The position numbers were made by a program, and so were the translations under genes. A stretch of DNA of 33,864 nt, taken from an uncultured Bacteroidales bacterium (GTDB lineage: Bacteria > Bacteroidota > Bacteroidia > Bacteroidales > UBA1715). Under the pieces are notes generated by a model that saw only the letters and a program-made list of their open reading frames with translations, was not told the origin of the DNA and made no database searches. This document shows positions 16,807 to 25,798 of the stretch, one piece after another (the first letter of the stretch is position 1; every line of letters starts with the position of its first letter). The stretch covers positions 1 to 33,864 of the forward strand of contig CALAUG010000055.1 of NCBI GenBank assembly GCA_937892155.1, given 5' to 3'.

Positions 16807-18882
16807 ATGGAGCAAAACAAAAAATATCTAGTTTCAGTAGTTACACCATTCCACAATGTGGATATGAAGTATTTCTCCGAATGTGTGGCGTCAATGCGTC
16901 GTCAGACCATCGGTTTTGAGAATGTTCAGTGGATTATCGTTGTACACAACTGTGAGCCAAAGTATCTCTCTATGCTTAAGGAGATGTTTGCCAATGACAG
17001 CAACGTTGTCCTTGAAGAACTTAATGATGAGCATCGCACACCTTCATCTCCACGTAACCGTGGTCTGGAACTTGTTGAAGCACCTTACATCGGGCTACTT
17101 GATGGCGACGATTATTATTCTGATGATTGTTTCGAGGTTGTGTTGAAGGAGATAGAGGAGACGAAGTCAGATATGATTTACGTACGTAGAGAGTCTGTTA
17201 AGGGATCAGACAACGTAAATATGTTTAATGCCACTTCCATATTCAATAACACCGAACGTCGCACCATAATGGAGTATGGACACTGGGATACCGAAAAAAT
17301 GCTTTACGGCACATGGGGTATGTCAACGTCATATTTCTATAGTAGCAAGATGCTGAACGAAAACAGCATCTGCTTTGACAACGAAGTGCTGTGTGCAGAG
17401 GACGTTCTTTTCGTACTTCACTGTATAGCTCATTCTAATAGGGTAACATATCTAAACCAGTATATTGGATATAAATACGTTATCAATGACTCATCCATCG
17501 TACAGAATGTTGTGAAGCCTGCTAATACAGTTGTGCAGTATGCCCGTGGTTACAAAACCATCATAGATGCTGTGATAAAGTACGGCATTGACTACAACAT
17601 GATTGCGTTCACTTTTAACTATTCTTTGCTTGGAAATATTCTTTACTGTCAGGATTTGACAACAGAACAACGTTATGAGATAAAGGATTTGTTAGGTAAA
17701 TACCTGATTTCCCTGAAACTCAATACCCGTTATCCGCTAATATCAGAGGAAGAAGATGCCAACGCACTGCGTTTGATTCGTGAAATTATTCTGAACCCTG
17801 AAAAGAGTATAATGTCGTTGGCCGTCGATGAATTGTCTGGATTCATAACCCTAAAGAAGATACTTCAAAACAATAATGACACAGACATAGCAGTACGTAA
17901 TGATTTCCACAGCATTACTACACTTGATGCTTGGCAGTTCCGTATGCCACAGACAGATGCTGTGTTTTATAAACCACTCATAAACCTTCAGTATCGTGTA
18001 GGTCAAAAGAAACTTCTCACCACTGCACCATCTATCATTTATCTACGCACAGACACAGGAATACTTCTTCCTTGTACAGGGGAGCATCTGGGCCACTATC
18101 ATGAAGCAGTAAACAGCATTCTGAACAATCATAATAACTTATTGCTTTCAACAAGCAAGCCTATATTGGGAATGACAAATGATACAGCTGTTATTGATAC
18201 TCTTTACAGCGCTTTGGTGAAGTCATATTTTAAATACCACTATTTGGAAAATGGTATCATGACAACCTATTTTGCATCATCAATGTCAACTTATTTCCCT
18301 CAGTGTGATGCAGATTACAGGAACCTCGTACTTGATGCACTTGCAAAGACAGACATGGATCAACTCGTAGCGTTCACTTGTGAGGAGGTAGTGACATTCT
18401 TCCACTATATTGAGGAGAACTGGCGCGACCTCGTCAACGAAGTTAAGTGTTCGGATGAGCGTCGCAACGAGTTGCAGACAATCCTCTCTACAGGTTTTGA
18501 TGCCGTTGCAACAAAACTGTGGCCAAATCTTCAGCGCAGCGTGGCCTTCGGCTCTGGTGAACACTACGAAGCATTCCAGCAGATGAAGCGCTACACTGGC
18601 GACCTGCCTCATAACCATGGTTACTACTTCACTGAGGAAGCAATTCTTGGTAAGGCGGTTGCCGACGATTCCAACCTTTTTGAGTGCATCAAGGGCGTGA
18701 ACTTCTACGAACTCAAACCTCTTGCTACAGAAGATGCCCCTGTGTTCTGGACTCAGGTAGAGATGGGTAAGCCATATCAGCTCATCGTTACCAATAGGGC
18801 TGGTCTATATCGTTATACGACAGATCATTTTATCTGTCCTCAGAAGGTATCAATCACAACTATAGAATTTACCATATATTAA
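16807..18882 (+). CDS. GT2 glycosyltransferase fused to a GH3-family acyl-acid amide synthetase domain
   Basis: 691 aa. Residues 1-~330 are a family 2 glycosyltransferase: VSVVTPFHNV at 9-18, PRNRGLELVEAPYIGLLDGDD with the metal-binding DGDD at 99-102, and an ED pair at 198-199 in the acceptor region. Residues ~365-680 match the GH3 family: EEVVTFFHYIEENWRDLV (525-542), LWPNLQ (571-576), GYYFTEEAILG (605-615), NFYELKP, and GKPYQLIVTNRAGLYRY (654-670). GH3 enzymes adenylate a carboxylate and join it to an amino acid. Here the P-loop region (IIYLRTDTGILLPCTGEH, 410-427) is far from SSGTTxGxxK, YRxGD reads YRYTTD, and the protein stops ~20 residues later, so the usual C-terminal lid (~100 residues) is missing. 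The GH3 half may be degenerate or repurposed. It starts five bases after the NRPS remnant; the next gene follows after 11 bases. Confidence 0.75.
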   Translation: MEQNKKYLVSVVTPFHNVDMKYFSECVASMRRQTIGFENVQWIIVVHNCEPKYLSMLKEMFANDSNVVLEELNDEHRTPSSPRNRGLELVEAPYIGLLDGDDYYSDDCFEVVLKEIEETKSDMIYVRRESVKGSDNVNMFNATSIFNNTERRTIMEYGHWDTEKMLYGTWGMSTSYFYSSKMLNENSICFDNEVLCAEDVLFVLHCIAHSNRVTYLNQYIGYKYVINDSSIVQNVVKPANTVVQYARGYKTIIDAVIKYGIDYNMIAFTFNYSLLGNILYCQDLTTEQRYEIKDLLGKYLISLKLNTRYPLISEEEDANALRLIREIILNPEKSIMSLAVDELSGFITLKKILQNNNDTDIAVRNDFHSITTLDAWQFRMPQTDAVFYKPLINLQYRVGQKKLLTTAPSIIYLRTDTGILLPCTGEHLGHYHEAVNSILNNHNNLLLSTSKPILGMTNDTAVIDTLYSALVKSYFKYHYLENGIMTTYFASSMSTYFPQCDADYRNLVLDALAKTDMDQLVAFTCEEVVTFFHYIEENWRDLVNEVKCSDERRNELQTILSTGFDAVATKLWPNLQRSVAFGSGEHYEAFQQMKRYTGDLPHNHGYYFTEEAILGKAVADDSNLFECIKGVNFYELKPLATEDAPVFWTQVEMGKPYQLIVTNRAGLYRYTTDHFICPQKVSITTIEFTIY

Positions 18883-18893
18883 TAAATAGCATT

Positions 18894-19961
18894 ATGGCAA
18901 GAATAGCAATTATTACTCTTCAGCCCCACACCAACTACGGAGGGGTGATTCAGGCATACGCTTTACAGACCGTATTGGAGAAAAAAGGACATATGGTAGA
19001 AATAATAATTCCGAAGGACATCGAATCAATGTTGCCATATTTTCATGGCATGAACAAGGACGACGTCAAGACTATAAAGCAACATACAGACCGATTCATA
19101 GATCAATATCTAAAAACTCGTGATATAAATTTTGCAGATATTAGCAAAAATGACTATGATGCCTATGTAGTAGGATCTGACCAGATATGGCGTTATATGT
19201 GTGTCAAGTATATGATTGGAGAAATGGAGGATGTATTCTTGAAATTTACTGACGGGTGGGACGTTAAGCGTATTGCCTATGCCCCTTCGTTCGGACTTGA
19301 CACATGGGAGGCATCAGAAGAGTTAATTCCTGAGATATCACGTCTGCTCGCACAGTTTGATGCGGTATCGGTGCGTGAAAGCTCTGGAGTGGATTTGTGT
19401 AAGAATGTGCTTGGGCGCAATGATGCCGTGCAGGCACTTGATCCAACCCTTTTGCTTGAACGAACGGATTACGAAATGCTTATTGACAATTGCAAGACAC
19501 AGCCACTTGCAGGAGATGCAGCCTGCTATGTCCTAGGTTTTGATGATGAGAAAGAGAATCTTATCAGTACTGTTTGTGAGGCAAAGCAGCTCACTCCATT
19601 TTATATGCAGAGCAAGGTAGAGAATATCAATGCCACGATTGAGGAACGCATACAGCAACCTCTGGAGCAGTGGCTACGCAGTTTCCGCGACTCAAAGATG
19701 GTCATCACCGATTCATTCCATGCCACGGTGTTCAGCATACAGTTCCATCGTCCGTTCATCGTTACGGGAAATTCTACTCGTGGCATAGCACGCTTGGAGT
19801 CTATTCTTAAGGCACTCGGACTGGAGAAACATCTATGCTTCACTGCAGCTGATTTCGATCCGAACTATAGCTATGAGATACCAGATGAGGCTTACGAACG
19901 TCTTACAAAATTGAAACTCAGTTCTGATGAGTTCCTGTCTTCTACTCTTAACTTTCTATAG
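18894..19961 (+). CDS. Polysaccharide pyruvyl transferase family protein
   Basis: 355 aa. Family hallmarks: MARIAIITLQPHTNYGGVIQAYALQ at the start (NYGG-QAYAL), DAYVVGSDQIWRY at ~85-97, a central KRIAYAPSFG, FDAVSVRESSG, the ALDPTLLL motif at ~181-188, and C-terminal SKMVITDSFHATVFSIQFHRPFI (DSFHA). These enzymes, of the CsaB/WcaK group, transfer pyruvate from PEP to a sugar as a ketal. The full length (about 350 aa) and all motifs are present. Next to a GT2 domain it suggests that a pyruvylated or otherwise modified sugar belongs to the product; some family members are found in peptide and secondary-metabolite clusters with undefined acceptors. It is 48 bases before the first NRPS gene and shares its richer codon use. 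Confidence 0.85.
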   Translation: MARIAIITLQPHTNYGGVIQAYALQTVLEKKGHMVEIIIPKDIESMLPYFHGMNKDDVKTIKQHTDRFIDQYLKTRDINFADISKNDYDAYVVGSDQIWRYMCVKYMIGEMEDVFLKFTDGWDVKRIAYAPSFGLDTWEASEELIPEISRLLAQFDAVSVRESSGVDLCKNVLGRNDAVQALDPTLLLERTDYEMLIDNCKTQPLAGDAACYVLGFDDEKENLISTVCEAKQLTPFYMQSKVENINATIEERIQQPLEQWLRSFRDSKMVITDSFHATVFSIQFHRPFIVTGNSTRGIARLESILKALGLEKHLCFTAADFDPNYSYEIPDEAYERLTKLKLSSDEFLSSTLNFL

Positions 19962-20009
19962 TTTCACCATTCAAAAAATATTTATTGTCTATACATTAAA
20001 GAATAAAAT

Positions 20010-22871
20010 ATGGAAATCATTAATTTTATAAAAAAATTACAGTCTTTTGTCAACTCTACACCTAACAAGGTGATGTTTGTTGATGAGAAAGCCACCCGCC
20101 GAACCACCTATGCTGAGTTCTGGACACTGGTACAGAAAATTGCATATCTTATCAATCAGCGCTTGCAAGGCAAAGAGAGATTCTTTGTGCCAATATATCT
20201 GGCTGACAGCATGGAGTATTTTGCATCTGAGATTGCAATATGGATGACTGGCAATGCAGCGGTCCACATGGGATTGTCGTTTCCTCAGGAGCGTGTTGAT
20301 TACATCATGCATCACTGTGAGGCAGAATTCATGATAGACGGAAAGTTCATTGAGGAGGCACGTCAACTCAACGAGAAATATACAAACATTCGTCCACGAA
20401 CATCCGACCAACCATGCTCCATGTACTATACCAGTGGCAGTACTGGTAATCCAAAGGGCGTACTGCACTCTGATGCAGCCTCCATGTTTCCAATTGCTGG
20501 CTTAGCTAAGACCATACCTCTGAATGACTATGCAAAGTTTGCGACCCCAACACCTTGCTATTTTGCTGCAATGGTAATTACCTATTCAATGATGCTTGCT
20601 GGTAGTGAACTCCATCTTCTTGCACCAGAGATCAGACGTGATGTTCACTTGTTAGAGGACTATATTGCTGCACAACAGATTGAGTTGGCAATCATCAGTC
20701 CGTCATTGCTGCGTATATACAAGAACAGGGCCAAGTCCCTGAAAGCCGTAATAGCTACTGGTGAACGTCTGGTAGGATGCTATTCAGAAGAGTACACCGT
20801 GCTGAATACCTTCGGACAGACAGAGGTCGCAGGACCAGTGTTTATCAAGCCCTTGGACAAGAATTATGACAATACCCCTATCGGCAAGCCAATTCCAGGC
20901 GTGGAGGTAATGATTATTAATGAAGATGGTCAGGAAGTGCCTGATGGAGAAGTGGGTGAACTCTGCTACACCAGTGGCATCAAGCCCCCTGTTTACTATA
21001 AGGATCCAGAGCGTACTGCGGCACTCGTTGCTGGCGGAGTAATGCATTCGGGCGACTTGATGAAGCGTCTGCCTAATGGTGATATTCTCTACGTCCAGCG
21101 CAAGGACTGGATGGTGAAGATCAATGGACAACGTGTGGAACCAGGCGAAGTAGAGTCTGTAATGCGACATATCCAAGGAGTAAAGGATGCTATCGTCAAG
21201 GGTTTCACCACCGAAGACCTTACCCGTCAGTATCTGGTAGGTTATTACATCCTTGAGAGTGGTTCTGCTCTTGATGCAGACTGCATCAAGACAGAACTGG
21301 AGAAGAAGTTACCATCGTATATGGTGCCTCAGTACATGGTTGAGATGGAAGCATTTCCGCTTAATGCCAACAACAAGATTGATCGTAAGAGTCTGCTGCC
21401 ACCTGACTTAACCTCTATGCAGAGCGAATATGTAGCTCCAACAAACGAGGTGGAAAAGGCTCTCTGCGATGCCTTTGCCAAAGTACTGAAACTGGAACGA
21501 GTGGGAGTTAACGACAGCTTTGCGCAACTCGGTGGCGACAGCATTAGGCTTATGGAACTGCTGCAAACTATGCAATACGACATTCCAGCAAATATTGTGT
21601 TGAGCAAGGGAACACCTCGCAAAATAGCTGAGTTTATTGATGAAAGTCTTAGTACAGAAGGTGAGTTTCAAACCATGGTTGATTATCCATTGACAACAGC
21701 TCCACTTTATTTCCTTCAGATGGCTCTTGCCGCGCCCAATAGTTCGGCTGGCAATATCCCCTTTATTCATCGTCTACCTTTAAGCATTGATGTGGAGCGT
21801 TTGAAAAATGCAGTAGAGAGTGCGGTAAATGCACATCCAAGTATGAAGATACGGATAGTAACCAACGAGCAGGGGGAATATCGTATGCAACCTTCTGCTG
21901 AACGATGGCATCTGGATATTGAGGAAATGTCAGACAAGGAGTTTGAAGAACTACGTCCAAACATCATCCGCTGTTTTCGTTATCTGGAGGAGATGTTGTT
22001 TGAAATCAGACTGATCAAGACTGAGAGTGCTGTCTATCTAAGTTGTAATATCCATCATATCATTACCGACGGTACGTCGGACTCCATATTGGTAACTGAA
22101 ATATCACAGGCATATAGCGGCATGCAGATACCATGTGAGGAGCAGACAGTCTTTGAGTTTAATGCAGAGATGGAACGAGCACGTCATTCTGCAGTATTTG
22201 AAGAATGTAAAGAATGGTTTGCTCGTGAGTTCGAAGGTTCATATCCTGGCAATGACATGAAAGTTGAGGGCGAGATGAAGACTTACCAGAAACAGCTTGC
22301 CATTCCTTCTCATCAGCAGATGGATACCCTCTGCAGAAAGTACGGAGTAACACTCAATGCACTCTTCATGGCAACCCTTGCCCAAGCTATCGATAAGGAT
22401 GTAAACCGAAGGGATGTGCGTATAGGAACCTCTTTCCACGGTCGTATGTCACAAAAATCTCAGCGCACGTTCGGTTTCATTGCAACGCCAAGAATATACC
22501 GTTTTCACTGGAATGAGCAGGATAGCATGGCAGATTACCTAACCAGAAGCAAGGAACACATATTGGGTAATATGGCACGCACTATGTTGTCCGTGAACGA
22601 ACTGATACAGATGATAAATCTTCCTTTGGATGCTCCATTATTCATTTATCAGGGACAGTTAGGCTCCAACACACTCATGCTTGACGGTATCGAGTCGGAA
22701 ACTCAGAAATTGCCAAGAGATACCCCAAGGACAAGTCCATTGTGTACATTTATCTACGACAAGGGAGTGACGGACTTCACTTTCGAGGTATGGTACGACA
22801 GCAGCAAATATACACACAAATATGTTGAAGCACTGACAGAAAACCTCGAATCGATAATAAATAAATTATAA
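20010..22871 (+). CDS. NRPS, single module A-T-C (first copy)
   Basis: 953 aa. Adenylation domain ~1-465: TSGSTGNPKG (141-150), FGQTE (268-272), GELCYTSG, SGDLMKRLPNGD, QRKDWMVKINGQRVEPGE (A7-A8), and the catalytic Lys456 in NNKIDRK. Carrier domain ~470-548 with LGGDS; Ser511 would carry phosphopantetheine. Condensation domain ~555-953 with HHIITDG at 682-688, GTSFHGR near 807 and a VWYDSSKYTHKY tail. The A4 region reads YFAAM (184-188) where amino-acid-specific domains have FDxS, so the Asp that holds the alpha-amino group is absent. No thioesterase, epimerase or starter C domain. The C domain at the C-terminus implies that it condenses its thioester with an acceptor delivered by another protein. 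Strongly similar to the next gene. Confidence 0.93.
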   Translation: MEIINFIKKLQSFVNSTPNKVMFVDEKATRRTTYAEFWTLVQKIAYLINQRLQGKERFFVPIYLADSMEYFASEIAIWMTGNAAVHMGLSFPQERVDYIMHHCEAEFMIDGKFIEEARQLNEKYTNIRPRTSDQPCSMYYTSGSTGNPKGVLHSDAASMFPIAGLAKTIPLNDYAKFATPTPCYFAAMVITYSMMLAGSELHLLAPEIRRDVHLLEDYIAAQQIELAIISPSLLRIYKNRAKSLKAVIATGERLVGCYSEEYTVLNTFGQTEVAGPVFIKPLDKNYDNTPIGKPIPGVEVMIINEDGQEVPDGEVGELCYTSGIKPPVYYKDPERTAALVAGGVMHSGDLMKRLPNGDILYVQRKDWMVKINGQRVEPGEVESVMRHIQGVKDAIVKGFTTEDLTRQYLVGYYILESGSALDADCIKTELEKKLPSYMVPQYMVEMEAFPLNANNKIDRKSLLPPDLTSMQSEYVAPTNEVEKALCDAFAKVLKLERVGVNDSFAQLGGDSIRLMELLQTMQYDIPANIVLSKGTPRKIAEFIDESLSTEGEFQTMVDYPLTTAPLYFLQMALAAPNSSAGNIPFIHRLPLSIDVERLKNAVESAVNAHPSMKIRIVTNEQGEYRMQPSAERWHLDIEEMSDKEFEELRPNIIRCFRYLEEMLFEIRLIKTESAVYLSCNIHHIITDGTSDSILVTEISQAYSGMQIPCEEQTVFEFNAEMERARHSAVFEECKEWFAREFEGSYPGNDMKVEGEMKTYQKQLAIPSHQQMDTLCRKYGVTLNALFMATLAQAIDKDVNRRDVRIGTSFHGRMSQKSQRTFGFIATPRIYRFHWNEQDSMADYLTRSKEHILGNMARTMLSVNELIQMINLPLDAPLFIYQGQLGSNTLMLDGIESETQKLPRDTPRTSPLCTFIYDKGVTDFTFEVWYDSSKYTHKYVEALTENLESIINKL

Positions 22872-22930
22872 AGGGACCGAATAACTAATTTTTTAAATCA
22901 AAAATTCAATAATTTATCAAATTTGAAAGT

Positions 22931-25798
22931 ATGGAAATTGTTAATTATATAAAGAGAGTAAAGCAAAATGCCTTGTCCTACCCAGACAAGGTAGTAATAG
23001 TGGATAATAATGCTACACGCAAGACAACAAATGCCGAATTATGGGCATTGACAGAGAAGATTGCTGCACAGATTAAGTCAACCAGCAGTGTAGGAAAAAT
23101 CATTCCGATAGTATTGCCTGATAGCATGGAATATTTTGCAGCAGAGATTGCAATCTGGATGACAGGCAATTGTGCGGTAAATTTAGGAAGTTCGTTCCCT
23201 GAGGATCGCGTAAACTACATCATGCAAGTCTGTGAGGCTGAGTTTATGATTGATTCCGCTTTTATAGACAAAGCCAAGCAACTTACAGAAGGATGCTCGG
23301 ATATTTACGAACGTCAGAGTTGTCAGCCTTGTGTCATGTTCTTTACCAGTGGTAGCACAGGTAATCCCAAAGGTGTGCAACATTCAGATAGGGGATTCAT
23401 CGCAAAAGAAATGTATGGTACAGTAAAAATGGGATATGACAAATTTAGTTCATTTGCATCTATAGCACCGAACTATTTTGTTGCAATTGTTTCAGTATTA
23501 GTTCGAATTTGTCTGAATGTGACCGTACATATTCTAACTAAGGACATCAAGACGGATCCTGCCAAATTGATGAAGTATATGGAAGTCAATAATATAGAAA
23601 CAGCTTTTATAAGTCCTTCTATCCTGCAGGTTATAAGTAATTTTCCAAGTAAATTGAAGATCATTTTTACAGGTAGTGAACGACTGGTAGGATGTTATTC
23701 CGAAAATTATACGTTGATTAACTGCTATGGTCAGACAGAAACTGCAGGTACATTAATGATCAAATTAATAGATAAAGGATATGATAATTCGCCAGTGGGA
23801 CAGCCTGTTCCTGGTATTGAGGTCTGTCTGCTGGATGAGCAGGGCAACGAAGTGCCAGACGGTGAACTTGGCGAGCTTTGTATCAAGAGTGGATTTTCAA
23901 CCCCACAGTATTTCAAGGATCCTGTGCGTACTCAAGATTTGACTCAAGGGGGCGTACAGCACACTGGCGATCTCATGAAACGCTTACCTAATGGTGACTA
24001 TCTTTATGTACAGCGTAAAGACTGGATGGTAAAAATCAATGGTCAGCGTGTGGAACCAGGCGAGATAGAGACGGTGATGAAGCAGATGTCAGGCATCAAG
24101 GATGCCGTTGTCAAGGGTTTTACTACCGAAGATCTCTCACGTCAGTATCTTGTGGGCTATTACATTCTTAATCCAGACTCAGACCTTGACTCGACGAAGA
24201 TTGAGGCGGAACTTAAAAAGACGCTCCCTGCATATATGGTGCCTGCCTATATGGTTCAGATGGATAGTTTCCCTCTGAATGCCAGCTTTAAAGTCGATCG
24301 GAAGAATCTGAAATCGCCTGCTACTACTGCTACGAATCAGAGTGAATACGTGGCTCCTACCAATGAGGTTGAGAAGGCATTGTGTGATGCCTTTGCCAAG
24401 GTGCTGAAACTGGAGCGTGTAGGCATTGATGATGACTTCTTCTTATTGGGGGGTGATAGCATCCGTGCGATGCAATTGCAGCAACACCTTCAGATGAAGA
24501 ACATTACCACAATGGTGAATAGTGGAAGAACACCTCGCAAGATTGCTGAACTGTATGCATCACTGGAAAAAGTAGTATCGGTAGGCGTTGGAGAGCACGG
24601 AATGTATCCGCTAACAGATATTCAGAAGGCATATCTTGAAGTATGTGTTCCTCTTGAAGGGATGCCTGTATTGACTATTGCAAATCTAGTACTACTTAAT
24701 GATGAAGTTGACCTAAATCGACTTGCAGAATCTATTATCAAGACTCTTGATATTCACCCTGCAATGTTTATAAGGTACCATCGTACAGCGGATGGTACCA
24801 TCGTCCAGAATATACAGAAAGAACCTGTAAGTTTAGAAATAGAACACTTGACAGACGAGGAGTTTGAAGCATTAAAGCCAAAACTGATGAAAGCGTTCAG
24901 ATATTTTGAAGAGAGGTTGTTCCAGTTCCGTCTGCTCAAGACTCCTTCAGCGCAATATCTGTTCTTCAATGTTCATCATAGCATTTTTGATGGTGGATCT
25001 ATGTCTATTTTATTTGCAGATATAGAAGATGCATATTCTGGTAGGGATATTGATATGGAGAAGGATTCTTATATGAATGTCGCTCTTGAGGATCATGCTA
25101 TGCACGGAACAGACTTATACGAATCAGCACGAGAAGGATTCATGACCATGTTCAAGGATTATCCTCATACACTCTATGTTGAGAATGCAGGATCAAATTA
25201 TGTGGAACGTGAGAAAAGAATATTAGGAGTTAAGGCTTCAGAGGCAACAACTTTCTGTGCAGAGAATAACATCACAATGAATACGTTGACAACGGCTGCT
25301 TTCGTGATGCTTTTAGGCACAGAGACTGGTTCCTGTGATGTTGCTTTTGGCTCTCAGTTCAGCGGCAGAACGGATGCAAGTGTATCTAATATGGTAGGTT
25401 TGTTTGCAAAACCTATTTTTATGAGATTTACATGGAACAAGGATAGCAATACTACAGATTTCCTCAAAACTGTGAGCCAGACCATAAATCAGAGTATGGT
25501 CAATAGTATATACTCTATCGGCGAAATAATGAAGGGTAGACTAGTGGATTCGCAGTTGCAGTTCGTTTATCAGGATCAGATTTCGTCAGAACCGATTATA
25601 GGTGGATTTCCAACAAAGACTATAGATTTCCGAAGACACCAGACACCAAGTACCATGGTTGTTAACGTCTTTCGAAATATCGTTGCTGACGAATTGGTCA
25701 TTCTTATTGCCTATAGAGAAGATATTTTTAGTAAAGAGAGGATTGATTGTATGCTAAAAACATACGATGAAAATTTACGGAAACTAACAAGAAAATGA
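22931..25798 (+). CDS. NRPS, single module A-T-C (second copy, paralogue)
   Basis: 955 aa, same layout as the preceding gene. A domain ~1-463: TSGSTGNPKG (139-148), CYGQTETAG (266-274), TGDLMKRLPNGD, QRKDWMVKINGQRVEPGE, Lys454 in FKVDRK. T domain with LGGDS, Ser510. C domain ~557-955 with intact HHSIFDG (682-688) and SGRTDASVSNMVGLF. A4 reads YFVAI (182-186), again without Asp. The stretch EYVAPTNEVEKALCDAFAKV (472-491) before the carrier site is identical in protein to the first copy, but its codons differ at many third positions, so the duplication is old and has been kept by selection. The pocket residues of the A domains differ, so they may use different substrates. The stop overlaps the start of the transporter by four bases. 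Confidence 0.93.
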   Translation: MEIVNYIKRVKQNALSYPDKVVIVDNNATRKTTNAELWALTEKIAAQIKSTSSVGKIIPIVLPDSMEYFAAEIAIWMTGNCAVNLGSSFPEDRVNYIMQVCEAEFMIDSAFIDKAKQLTEGCSDIYERQSCQPCVMFFTSGSTGNPKGVQHSDRGFIAKEMYGTVKMGYDKFSSFASIAPNYFVAIVSVLVRICLNVTVHILTKDIKTDPAKLMKYMEVNNIETAFISPSILQVISNFPSKLKIIFTGSERLVGCYSENYTLINCYGQTETAGTLMIKLIDKGYDNSPVGQPVPGIEVCLLDEQGNEVPDGELGELCIKSGFSTPQYFKDPVRTQDLTQGGVQHTGDLMKRLPNGDYLYVQRKDWMVKINGQRVEPGEIETVMKQMSGIKDAVVKGFTTEDLSRQYLVGYYILNPDSDLDSTKIEAELKKTLPAYMVPAYMVQMDSFPLNASFKVDRKNLKSPATTATNQSEYVAPTNEVEKALCDAFAKVLKLERVGIDDDFFLLGGDSIRAMQLQQHLQMKNITTMVNSGRTPRKIAELYASLEKVVSVGVGEHGMYPLTDIQKAYLEVCVPLEGMPVLTIANLVLLNDEVDLNRLAESIIKTLDIHPAMFIRYHRTADGTIVQNIQKEPVSLEIEHLTDEEFEALKPKLMKAFRYFEERLFQFRLLKTPSAQYLFFNVHHSIFDGGSMSILFADIEDAYSGRDIDMEKDSYMNVALEDHAMHGTDLYESAREGFMTMFKDYPHTLYVENAGSNYVEREKRILGVKASEATTFCAENNITMNTLTTAAFVMLLGTETGSCDVAFGSQFSGRTDASVSNMVGLFAKPIFMRFTWNKDSNTTDFLKTVSQTINQSMVNSIYSIGEIMKGRLVDSQLQFVYQDQISSEPIIGGFPTKTIDFRRHQTPSTMVVNVFRNIVADELVILIAYREDIFSKERIDCMLKTYDENLRKLTRK

